Below are positions 43,754 to 51,303 of a stretch of DNA of 64,000 bases, piece by piece (positions within the stretch are counted from its first letter, which is position 1; each line of letters starts with the position of its first letter). This stretch comes from Paracoccus sp. N5 (GTDB lineage Bacteria; Pseudomonadota; Alphaproteobacteria; Rhodobacterales; Rhodobacteraceae). A program made the position numbers and the translations under genes. The notes beneath the pieces were generated by a model, which saw only the letters and a program-made list of their open reading frames with translations, was not told the DNA's origin and made no database searches. Location of the stretch: NCBI RefSeq assembly GCF_000371965.1, contig NZ_AQUO01000001.1, forward strand, positions 2,426,001 through 2,490,000, read 5' to 3'.

Positions 43754-43983
43754 GGCTGTCTCCTCTGCCGGCCAAGCTTTGGCCATTGCCGCGCCGGGGT
43801 CAATCCGGGGGCTGCGGTTGACTTGGCGCGGATTTCGGCCTATTCAGCCCGCAATTCCCGGAAGGTCTGGCCTTCCGGTCCCCGCTTGCCGGGGATCGCC
43901 CCCCGTCAGCGCGTCGCGCCCACGGGGGCGTCACTGTTTATTCGCGCCCCTTGCGGGCAACGGCAACCATTGGAGGGCCGCCG

Positions 43984-45480
43984 ATGTTTGAAAACCTGTC
44001 CGACCGCCTTGGCGGCGTCTTCGACCGGCTGACCAAGCAGGGCGCCCTGACCGAGGATGACGTCACCGCCGCCATGCGCGAGGTGCGCGTCGCGCTGCTG
44101 GAGGCCGACGTCTCGCTGCCCGTCGCGCGCAGCTTCGTGAAATCCGTCACCGCCAAGGCCACCGGCAGCGCCGTCACCAAGTCGATCACCCCCGGCCAGC
44201 AGGTGGTGAAGATCGTCCATGACGAGCTCATCAAGGTCCTGCAGGGCGAAGGCCAGCCCGACGCGCTGCGCATCGACAACCCGCCGGCGCCGATCCTGAT
44301 GGTCGGGTTGCAGGGCTCGGGCAAGACCACCACCACGGCGAAACTCGCCAAACGGTTGAAGGACCGCGAGAAGAAGCGCGTGCTAATGGCCTCGCTGGAT
44401 ACCAACCGCCCGGCCGCCATGGAGCAGCTGGCGATCCTGGGCCAGCAGATCGGCGTCGACACCCTGCCCATCGTGCCGGGCGAGAATGCCGTGCAGATCG
44501 CGAAACGCGCCCGGCAGCAGGCCAGTTTCGGCGGCTATGACGTCTATATGCTCGACACCGCCGGCCGGCTGCATATCGACGAAGTGCTGATGGACGAGGT
44601 GCAGGCGGTCCGCGACGTGGCGAACCCGCGCGAGACGCTGCTGGTCGTCGACGGCCTGACCGGGCAGGACGCGGTGAACGTCGCGGCCGAATTCGACGGC
44701 AAGGTCGGCATCTCGGGCGTGGTGCTGACCCGGATGGACGGCGACGGCCGCGGTGGTGCTGCGCTGTCGATGCGCGCCGTGACCGGCAAGCCGATCCGCT
44801 TCGTCGGCCTGGGCGAAAAGATGGACGCGCTGGAGGCCTTCGACGCCAGCCGCGTCGCCGGCCGCATCCTCGGCATGGGCGACATCGTCGCCCTGGTCGA
44901 AAAGGCGCAGGAAGTGCTGGAGGTCGAGCAGGCCGAGCGCATGATGAAGCGCTTCCAGAAGGGTCTGTTCAACATGAACGACCTGAAGAGCCAGCTCGAG
45001 CAGATGATGAAGATGGGGGGCATGCAGTCCATCATGGGCATGATGCCCGGCATGGGCAAGATGGCCAAGCAGGCCGAGGCCGCCGGCTTCGACGACAAGG
45101 CGATCAAGCGCCAGATCGCGCTGATCAACTCGATGACGAAAAAGGAACGCGCCAACCCGGACCTGCTGCAGGCCAGCCGCAAGAAGCGCATCGCCGCCGG
45201 TGCCGGGATGGAGGTGTCCGAGCTGAACAAGCTGCTGAAGATGCAGAAGCAGATGGCCGACACGATGAAGAAGCTCGGCAAGATGGGCAAGGGCGGCATG
45301 CTGAAACAGGCCATGCGCGCCATGACCGGCAAGGGCGGCGGGCTGCCCGACATGGGTGATGTCGATCCGGCCAAGATGGCCGAGGCGACGAAGATGTTGC
45401 AGGATCCCAAGGGGCTGGGCGGCGATCTTGGCAAGCTGAACCTGCCCGGCGGGCTTTCCGGGCTGTTCGGGAAGAAGTGA
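43984..45480 (+). CDS. ffh: Signal recognition particle protein Ffh
   Basis: A 498-residue SRP GTPase that binds signal sequences on ribosomes and hands them to FtsY. The N domain is followed by the G domain (GLQGSGKTTTTAKL at 108-121, DTAGRLHIDE, TRMDGDGRGG) and a Met-rich M domain (MMKMGGMQSIMGMMPGMGKM). The Gly/Met-rich tail is typical. The ATG at 43984 follows TGGAGGG. The next genes form the rpsP cluster, as often in Rhodobacterales. Confidence 0.97.
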   Translation: MFENLSDRLGGVFDRLTKQGALTEDDVTAAMREVRVALLEADVSLPVARSFVKSVTAKATGSAVTKSITPGQQVVKIVHDELIKVLQGEGQPDALRIDNPPAPILMVGLQGSGKTTTTAKLAKRLKDREKKRVLMASLDTNRPAAMEQLAILGQQIGVDTLPIVPGENAVQIAKRARQQASFGGYDVYMLDTAGRLHIDEVLMDEVQAVRDVANPRETLLVVDGLTGQDAVNVAAEFDGKVGISGVVLTRMDGDGRGGAALSMRAVTGKPIRFVGLGEKMDALEAFDASRVAGRILGMGDIVALVEKAQEVLEVEQAERMMKRFQKGLFNMNDLKSQLEQMMKMGGMQSIMGMMPGMGKMAKQAEAAGFDDKAIKRQIALINSMTKKERANPDLLQASRKKRIAAGAGMEVSELNKLLKMQKQMADTMKKLGKMGKGGMLKQAMRAMTGKGGGLPDMGDVDPAKMAEATKMLQDPKGLGGDLGKLNLPGGLSGLFGKK

Positions 45481-45574
45481 TGGCAACCGCGCGCGCCAAG
45501 GCTTTCGCCGCAAGGCCGGGGAGGGCGGTGTCGTCCCGTTCCGCTCGGGCCTGGCGCCTGGCGGCCGCCTGGCC

Positions 45575-45639
45575 GGGGTATTTGAAAAACAGAGAAAGCC
45601 GGGCCTGGCCTCGGTGCTTCTCTGTTTTTCAAATACCCC
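45575..45639. repeat. Palindromic GGGTATTT repeat with perfect 22-bp arms
   Basis: Arms 45575-45596 and 45618-45639 are exact reverse complements (GGGGTATTTGAAAAACAGAG and on), with a 21-nt GC-rich loop. It lies between ffh and the chorismate mutase gene, which share a strand. Best-preserved member of the family in this window. Confidence 0.75.
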
Positions 45640-45775
45640 GCCACGGCCTGCAACCAGGGCCCGCCCTCGGCCGGCATGGCGCAATGAGCGACGCGCGCTG
45701 CATCCGCGGTGCACGCCCGGTGTACGGGCGGTGTACAGCCGCCCTGAACGAAATCAATGTCTTGGAGATTTCCGC

Positions 45776-46072
45776 GTGACCAATGACGCCGCCCGCGCCG
45801 CCGCTCTCCTGAAAGAGCATCGCGCCAGCATCGACCGTCTGGACGCGATCCTAGTCTATACGCTGGCCGAACGCTTCAAGCACACCCAGAACGTCGGCCG
45901 CCTCAAGGCCGAACACGACCTTCCTCCGTCCGATCCCGCCCGCGAGGCGAGCCAGATCGAGCGGCTGGAACGCCTCGCGCGCGAGGCCGATCTCGACCCG
46001 GAATTCGCGCGCAAATTCCTGAACTTCGTGATCGCCGAAGTGATCCGGCATCACGAGACCTTCCAATCCTGA
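45776..46072 (+). CDS. Chorismate mutase (AroQ type)
   Basis: A 98-residue all-helical protein with a GTG start (GGAG about 8 nt before). It has the AroQ pattern: EHRASIDRLDAILVYTLAER (R and D), then NVGRLKAEHDLPPSDPARE and ARKFLNFVIAEVIRHHE. It converts chorismate to prephenate for phenylalanine and tyrosine. It stands alone, not fused to prephenate dehydratase. It lies 47 bp before rpsP. Confidence 0.88.
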   Translation: MTNDAARAAALLKEHRASIDRLDAILVYTLAERFKHTQNVGRLKAEHDLPPSDPAREASQIERLERLAREADLDPEFARKFLNFVIAEVIRHHETFQS

Positions 46073-46119
46073 CGCCGGGCTCGCCCGCGTCAACCCCGCC
46101 ATTTCAAAGGAGAAAACCA

Positions 46120-46482
46120 ATGGCAATGAAGATCCGTCTGGCCCGTGGTGGCTCGAAGAAACGTCCGCACTACGCCATCGTCGCGACCGATTCGCGCATG
46201 CCGCGTGACGGCCGCTTCATCGAGAAGCTGGGCACCTACAACCCGCTGCTGGCCAAGGACTCGGAAGACCGCGTCAAGCTGGACCTCGAGCGCGTGCAAT
46301 ACTGGCTCGCCCAGGGCGCCCAGCCGACCGACCGCGTGGCGCGTTTCCTGGAAGCCACTGGCGCGAAAGAGAAAACCGAGCGCAAGAACCTGAAGAAAGG
46401 CGAGCCGGGCAAGGCCGCGAAAGAGCGTGCCGAGAAGCGCGCCGCCCGCGAAGCCGCCGCCTCGGAAGCCGCTTCGGAATAA
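46120..46482 (+). CDS. rpsP: 30S ribosomal protein S16
   Basis: A 120-residue S16 protein: MAMKIRLARGGSKKRPHYAI and DGRFIEKLGTYNPLL are family signatures. A basic/Glu-rich C-terminal extension follows, usual in alphaproteobacteria. AAAGGAG lies before the ATG. First gene of rpsP-rimM-trmD-rplS-rpmE. Confidence 0.98.
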   Translation: MAMKIRLARGGSKKRPHYAIVATDSRMPRDGRFIEKLGTYNPLLAKDSEDRVKLDLERVQYWLAQGAQPTDRVARFLEATGAKEKTERKNLKKGEPGKAAKERAEKRAAREAAASEAASE

Positions 46483-46486
46483 TCCC

Positions 46487-46993
46487 ATGGCCGAGCGGAT
46501 CTGTGTCGGCGCGATCGCGGGCGCCTTCGGCGTCCGGGGCGAGGTAAGGCTCAAGAGCTTTACCTCGCAACCCGATGATATCGCTGCATATGGTCCGCTC
46601 TGGTCCGAGGACGGCAGGCGCAGCTTTTCCATCCGGCTGACCCGGCCGGTGACCGGCGGCCTGGGCGCCCGGCTCTCGGGCGTCGAGACGCGCGAGGATG
46701 CCGAGGCGCTGAAGGGCGTGACGCTCTGGGCCGACCGCGAGCGTCTGCCCTCGCTGCCCGACGACGAATTCTATCATACGGATCTGATTGGCCTTTCCGT
46801 CTATGACGCCGGCGGCGTGCTGATCGGCAAGGTCCGTGCCATCTATGACCACGGCGCGGGCGACATCCTGGAAATCCATGGCCCCGGCCGCAAGCAGACC
46901 CTGCTTTTGCCCTTCACCCGCGCCTTCGTGCCGACGGTGGACCTGGCCGCCGGCCGCATCATCGCCGACCCGCCCGAGGAAACCGAGGAATGA
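46487..46993 (+). CDS. rimM: Ribosome maturation factor RimM
   Basis: A 168-residue protein with VGAIAGAFGVRGEVRLKSFT at the N-terminus and a PRC-barrel C-terminal half (DLIGLSVYDAGGVLIGKVRA). It binds the 30S head and aids 16S rRNA processing with S19. It starts 4 bp after rpsP and overlaps trmD by ATGA (46990-46993). Confidence 0.96.
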   Translation: MAERICVGAIAGAFGVRGEVRLKSFTSQPDDIAAYGPLWSEDGRRSFSIRLTRPVTGGLGARLSGVETREDAEALKGVTLWADRERLPSLPDDEFYHTDLIGLSVYDAGGVLIGKVRAIYDHGAGDILEIHGPGRKQTLLLPFTRAFVPTVDLAAGRIIADPPEETEE

Positions 46994-47853
46994 GCGCGGA
47001 AGGGATGAAATCCCACGGCCGGCTCTCGATCCGCGAAAGCCGGCAACCCCGCGACCTGCTGGCCGAACCGCAGGTCCGGGGCGCTTGGACCGCGCAGGTG
47101 ATCACGCTTTTCCCCGAGGCTTTTCCGGGGGTTCTGGGGCTTTCCTTGACCGGTCGGGCGCTGGCCGAAGGGCTGTGGAACCTGCGCACCACCGATCTGC
47201 GTCCCTTCGGCATCGGCAAGCACCGCAATGTCGACGACACCCCCGCCGGCGGCGGCGCCGGCATGGTGATCCGCCCCGACGTGATGGACGCCGCCCTGCG
47301 CGAGGCCGGACCCGGCCTGCCGGTGATCTATCTTTCTCCGCGCGGCAAGCCCTTCACGCAGGAACGCGCCCGGCAACTGGCGAACGGCCCCGGCATGACC
47401 CTGATCTGCGGCCGGTTCGAGGGCGTGGACCAGCGCGTGCTGGACGCCCATGATGTCGAGGAAATCAGCATCGGCGACTATGTCCTGACCGGCGGGGAAC
47501 TGGCGGCTCAGGTCTTGATCGACGCGACGGTTCGGCTTATACCGCGCGTGCTGGGGAATCAGGAGTCGCTGGCCGAGGAATCCTTTTCCGATGGCCTGCT
47601 TGAGCACCCCCAGTACACGAAGCCCGCCCTTTGGGAAGGCCGCGCGATACCCGAGGTTCTGCTTTCGGGAAATCACGCGGCTATTGCCACATGGCGACGC
47701 GACATGGCCGAAAGGCTGACCAAGGAACGCCGCCCCGACCTGTGGCGGGCATATGGGGAAACCCGCATGGACCCGGCAAAGGACCGACAGCTCTCGGGCG
47801 CATCAGACCAATCGCGGGATCACCGCGAGCATCAAGAGGAACCAAAGCGATGA
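46990..47853 (+). CDS. trmD: tRNA (guanine-37-N1)-methyltransferase
   Basis: A 287-residue SPOUT-type enzyme that methylates G37 in tRNAs with G36. Motifs are VITLFPEAFPG, GKHRNVDDTPAGGGAGMV, GPGMTLICGRFEGVDQR and EEISIGDYVLTGGELA (trefoil knot). It has about 35 extra N-terminal residues compared with E. coli TrmD and a polar C-terminal tail. The start overlapping rimM fits coupling, but the inner ATG (residue 6) is possible. It overlaps rplS by 4 bp. Confidence 0.96.
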   Translation: MSAEGMKSHGRLSIRESRQPRDLLAEPQVRGAWTAQVITLFPEAFPGVLGLSLTGRALAEGLWNLRTTDLRPFGIGKHRNVDDTPAGGGAGMVIRPDVMDAALREAGPGLPVIYLSPRGKPFTQERARQLANGPGMTLICGRFEGVDQRVLDAHDVEEISIGDYVLTGGELAAQVLIDATVRLIPRVLGNQESLAEESFSDGLLEHPQYTKPALWEGRAIPEVLLSGNHAAIATWRRDMAERLTKERRPDLWRAYGETRMDPAKDRQLSGASDQSRDHREHQEEPKR

Positions 47854-48230
47854 ACCTGATCGCCCAGTTGGAAGCCGAGCAGATCGCCTCGCTCGGCAAG
47901 GAAATCCCGGACTTCAAGGCCGGCGACACCGTCCGCGTCGGCTATAAAGTGACCGAAGGCACCCGCACCCGCGTGCAGATGTACGAAGGCGTCGTGATCT
48001 CGCGCAAGGGCGGCGGCATCGGTGCCTCGTTCACCGTGCGCAAGATCTCGTTCGGCGAGGGTGTCGAGCGCGTCTTCCCGCTGTATTCGACCAATATCGA
48101 CTCGATCACCGTCGTGCGCCGTGGCCGCGTCCGCCGCGCCAAGCTGTACTACCTGCGTGACCGTCGCGGCAAATCCGCCCGTATCGCCGAAGTCAGCAAC
48201 TACAAGCCCAAAGCCGACGCCAAGGCCTGA
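47850..48230 (+). CDS. rplS: 50S ribosomal protein L19
   Basis: A 126-residue L19: MNLIAQLEAEQIASLGKEIP, then TRVQMYEGVVISRKGGGIGA and VERVFPLYSTNIDSITVVRR. It lies at the 30S-50S interface. ATGA overlap with trmD at 47850-47853 suggests translational coupling. Confidence 0.98.
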   Translation: MNLIAQLEAEQIASLGKEIPDFKAGDTVRVGYKVTEGTRTRVQMYEGVVISRKGGGIGASFTVRKISFGEGVERVFPLYSTNIDSITVVRRGRVRRAKLYYLRDRRGKSARIAEVSNYKPKADAKA

Positions 48231-48241
48231 GGAGACGCGCC

Positions 48242-48463
48242 ATGAAAGCCGAAATTCACCCCGACTACCACTTCATCACCGTGAAGATGACCGACGGCAC
48301 CACCTATCAACTGCGTTCGACCTGGGGCAAGGAAGGCGACACCATGTCGCTGGACATCGATCCCAGCGTGCACCCGGCCTGGACCGGCGGTTCGGCCAAG
48401 CTGATGGACACCGGCGGCCGCGTGTCGAAGTTCAAGAACAAATACGCCGGCCTGGGCTTCTGA
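48242..48463 (+). CDS. rpmE: 50S ribosomal protein L31
   Basis: A 73-residue L31 (MKAEIHPDYHFITVKMTDGT, HPAWTGGSAKLMDTGGRVSK). The zinc-binding cysteines of C+ paralogs are absent, so this is the zinc-free type. Last gene of the cluster, followed by a strong terminator. Confidence 0.97.
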   Translation: MKAEIHPDYHFITVKMTDGTTYQLRSTWGKEGDTMSLDIDPSVHPAWTGGSAKLMDTGGRVSKFKNKYAGLGF

Positions 48464-48486
48464 GCTCAACCCGCGCACCGACGGAA

Positions 48487-48514
48487 AACGCCGCCCCGAG
48501 GGGCGGCGTTTTTT
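48487..48514 (+). terminator. Intrinsic terminator of the rpsP-rpmE operon
   Basis: A GC-rich stem (AACGCCGCCC pairing with GGGCGGCGTT around a 4-nt loop) followed by a run of six T, 24 bp past the rpmE stop. Classic Rho-independent form. Confidence 0.92.
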
Positions 48515-48577
48515 CATTGCCGAGGACGGTGGGCGGGTCCCGGCGCCATGCGGCCCGGATCGCGGGCCGGCGGCGGA

Positions 48578-48784
48578 TCAGTAGCCGAGCCCCAGGATAG
48601 GCATCCAGCTGGGCGCGCGCGGCGGCCGGTTCAGCGGCTGGCCGGTCATCGGGCCATGGCCGGTGTCGATCATGACGCGGCCGTCACGATATTCCCGCAG
48701 CACCGGGCCCTGCACGCTGCGATAGGCCGAAAGCGCGATGGTGGCATAGCTGCGGATCGGGGTCGGGAAAACGGCGCGGATCAT
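48578..48784 (-). CDS. Small hypothetical protein
   Basis: A 68-residue protein (MIRAVFPTPIRSYATIALSA, ending PSWMPILGLGY) with a PHG/Gly/Pro-rich second half. No domain is recognised. Its ATG overlaps the stop of the upstream 74-residue gene (48781-48784), so the two are coupled. Both lie after the terminator of the ribosomal cluster, on the opposite strand. Confidence 0.6.
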   Translation of the reverse strand: MIRAVFPTPIRSYATIALSAYRSVQGPVLREYRDGRVMIDTGHGPMTGQPLNRPPRAPSWMPILGLGY

Positions 48785-49005
48785 TGCAGGGCTCCCTTCT
48801 GGTCAAGGCGATGAATGGCAGTGTCCCAAAGCGAGGGGTCGCGGTCGCGCATCAGGTCGCGCGCGGCCTCGAACGGCTCGCAGGTGATCAGCCGCAACGG
48901 AATGTCCGAGATCCGATGCGGCCTGCCCGTGCGGCGGTCGATCAGGCTGACCGCATAGCGGGGCAGGGCGGCGGCAGAGGCCGGCAGATGGTTCAGCATG
49001 GGCAT
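48781..49005 (-). CDS. Small hypothetical protein
   Basis: A 74-residue protein (MPMLNHLPASAAALPRYAVS, then EPFEAARDLMRDRDPSLWDT) with a GGAAAGGAGA-type ribosome-binding site before it. No known domain. Coupled to the 68-residue gene downstream. A palindrome that could bind a regulator lies 53 bp upstream of its start. Confidence 0.6.
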   Translation of the reverse strand: MPMLNHLPASAAALPRYAVSLIDRRTGRPHRISDIPLRLITCEPFEAARDLMRDRDPSLWDTAIHRLDQKGALQ

Positions 49006-49050
49006 CCTGGTCTCCTTTCCCCTGGCTGACCTGCCGGGACATCCCGGCCC

Positions 49051-49085
49051 TTATATAACGACATAGATAGTCGTCTTTTGCAAGA
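49051..49085 (-). promoter_or_regulatory. AT-rich promoter region with operator-like palindrome
   Basis: ACGAC-ATAGATA-GTCGT (49058-49074) is an inverted repeat with 5-bp arms, next to TTATATAA (49051-49058), in an otherwise GC-rich area. It lies upstream of the two small minus-strand genes. Regulator unknown. Confidence 0.4.
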
Positions 49086-49273
49086 TAAAACTCGACCAAG
49101 CTTGTCGTGATGAAAGAATGAAGCCGGAACAAATGCTTGCGCCACCGACCGCAGCGGCATCGGCTGCGGGAAAAACGCCACGTTGCCGGTGATTCGGGCC
49201 TGCGCGGCGCTTTTCATCGGCTTGGGCGCGGCCTATGGTCCCCGGCGGAACTGGCGCAGGCCCGGGGGGATTC

Positions 49274-50056
49274 GTGGCGCATATCATCGTGGTCGGGAAC
49301 GAAAAGGGCGGTTCGGGCAAGTCTACGACCTCGATGCATGTCGCGACCGCGCTGGCGCGGATGGGTCACCGGGTCGGCGCGCTGGACCTGGACGTGCGCC
49401 AGCGCAGCTTTGGCCGCTATCTGGAAAACCGCGCCCATTTCACCCGGCGCGAGGGGCTGGACCTGCCGACCCCGATCCTGGGCCACTTGCCGGTCGAGAC
49501 CGGGCCGGACAGCGATCCGCTGTCGCAGGCGGTGGCCGAACTGGACCGCGACTGCGATTTCATCCTGCTGGACTGCCCCGGCTCGCATACCCGGCTGAGC
49601 CAGATGGCGCATACGCTGGCCGATACGCTGATCACGCCGATGAACGACAGTTTCGTCGATTTCGACTTGCTGGCGCGGCTCTCGCCCGAGGGCAAGATCC
49701 TGGGCCCCTCGATCTATGCCGAGATGGTCTGGTCGGCGCGGCAATTGCGCGGAGAGGCCGGGGCGGGCCCGATCGACTGGCTGGTGCTGCGGAACCGCCT
49801 GGGCACCCAGGCCATGCACAACAAGCGCAAGGTCGGCGGTGCGCTGGCCACGCTGTCGAAGCGCATCGGCTTCCGCGTCGCCCCCGGCTTTTCCGAGCGG
49901 GTGATCTTTCGCGAACTGTTCCCGCGCGGGCTGACGCTGCTGGACCTCAAGGACATCGGGACCGAGCAGCTGAGCATGTCCAACATCGCCGCCCGCCAGG
50001 AATTGCGCGAGCTGATCGGCGAATTGAAGCTACCCGGCGTCACGATCTCGTTCTGA
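49274..50056 (+). CDS. mipZ: MipZ cell-division positioning ATPase
   Basis: A 260-residue ParA-like ATPase that forms a gradient from the poles and keeps FtsZ at midcell. The deviant Walker A is NEKGGSGKSTT (9-19). LDLDVRQRSFGRYLENR is a MipZ hallmark that differs from chromosomal ParA. I start at GTG 49274, after GGGGGGA. A start at 49235 would add a Gly-rich lead. It stands alone, not by parB, as usual for mipZ. Confidence 0.92.
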   Translation: MAHIIVVGNEKGGSGKSTTSMHVATALARMGHRVGALDLDVRQRSFGRYLENRAHFTRREGLDLPTPILGHLPVETGPDSDPLSQAVAELDRDCDFILLDCPGSHTRLSQMAHTLADTLITPMNDSFVDFDLLARLSPEGKILGPSIYAEMVWSARQLRGEAGAGPIDWLVLRNRLGTQAMHNKRKVGGALATLSKRIGFRVAPGFSERVIFRELFPRGLTLLDLKDIGTEQLSMSNIAARQELRELIGELKLPGVTISF

Positions 50057-50127
50057 TTCCCGGCCGCCATTGTTGCCACCCCGGGGCGCGGCTATGCTCT
50101 GCGCCGGATTTCCTCGAGGAGGGGACG

Positions 50128-51303
50128 ATGACGGCTGTTCGCCGCAGCATTTGCGCAGCCTTGCTGGGCCTGGCGCTGGCGTTTCCCGCGCTGCCGGCCG
50201 TGGCGCAGACGGCGGGCGCCGCCGCGCAGCCCGAGCCGCCGGCCGAGGCGCCGCTGGTGACGCTGGCCAAGGCCGAGCGCGCCCCGGTGCAGGCACGGGT
50301 GCCGGTCTCGGGCTCGCTGGTGGCGCGGCAGGCGGTGCAGGTCCATGCCAATGTCGCGGGCTACGAGATCACCCAGCTTGCGGCCGAGGTCGGCGACAGC
50401 GTCAAGGCCGGCGCGCTGCTGGCGCAGCTTTCCGACGAGACGCTGGAGGCGCAGCTGGCGCAGGCCGAGGCGGAATATCAGCGCGCCGAGGCCGGCATCC
50501 GCCAGGCCGAAAGCCAGATCGCCAGCGCCGAGGCGACGGCGACCGAGGCGGCATCGGCCTTGGAGCGCACGCGCAGCCTGCGCCGCAGCGGCGACGCCAG
50601 CCAGGCGGTGCTGGACCAGGCGGTCGCAACCGAGGCCTCGGCCCGGGCGGCGGCGGCCTCGGCCTCGGACGGGCTGGGGGTGGCGCGGGCGGCCCTGGCG
50701 CAGGCCGATGCCGCGCGCCGGATCGCCCGGCTGAACCTGGGCCATGCCCGCATCACCGCGCCGGTCGATGGCGTGGTGGTGGCGCGCACGGCCGAGCTGG
50801 GCGCGATCTCGGGCACCGGGGGCGAGGCGCTTTTCACCATCATCGCGGCGGGCGAGATCGAGCTGGCCGCCGATGTGATCGAGACCGCGCTGGCGCAGCT
50901 GACGCCGGGCGATGCCGCCGAGTTGCAGGTCGCGGGCCTGGGCCCGGTCGCCGGGCGGCTGCGGCTGGTGCCGGCCTCGGTCGATCCGGTCACGCGGCTC
51001 GGGGTGGCGCGGGTGGCGCTGGAGCCGGATCCGCGGCTGCGGCTGGGGCTGTTTGCCAGCGGCTGGATCGTCACCGACCGGCGCGAGGCGCTGACCGTGC
51101 CGCTGTCGGCGATCCTGGCCGATGAGCGGGGCGAGCGGGTGCAGGTGGTCAAGGACGGCGTGATCGAGACCCGGCCGGTCAAGGCCGGGCTGATCTGGCA
51201 GGACCGGCGCGAAATCGTCGAGGGCTTGCGCGAAGGCGAGCAGGTGGTGGCCAGGGCCGGCGCCTTCTTCCGCAGCGGCGACCGCGTCAGGGCGGCGCCA
51301 TGA
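50128..51303 (+). CDS. RND efflux periplasmic adaptor (MFP)
   Basis: A 391-residue secreted membrane-fusion protein. Signal peptide MTAVRRSICAALLGLALAFP to AVAQ. Split lipoyl/barrel halves surround a long Ala/Glu coiled-coil (about residues 120-215), then beta-barrel and membrane-proximal domains (APVDGVVVARTAELG, GVIETRPVKAGL). It links the RND pump to an outer-membrane channel. GAGGAGGGG precedes the ATG, and the stop overlaps the pump gene (ATGA at 51300-51303). Confidence 0.92.
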   Translation: MTAVRRSICAALLGLALAFPALPAVAQTAGAAAQPEPPAEAPLVTLAKAERAPVQARVPVSGSLVARQAVQVHANVAGYEITQLAAEVGDSVKAGALLAQLSDETLEAQLAQAEAEYQRAEAGIRQAESQIASAEATATEAASALERTRSLRRSGDASQAVLDQAVATEASARAAAASASDGLGVARAALAQADAARRIARLNLGHARITAPVDGVVVARTAELGAISGTGGEALFTIIAAGEIELAADVIETALAQLTPGDAAELQVAGLGPVAGRLRLVPASVDPVTRLGVARVALEPDPRLRLGLFASGWIVTDRREALTVPLSAILADERGERVQVVKDGVIETRPVKAGLIWQDRREIVEGLREGEQVVARAGAFFRSGDRVRAAP

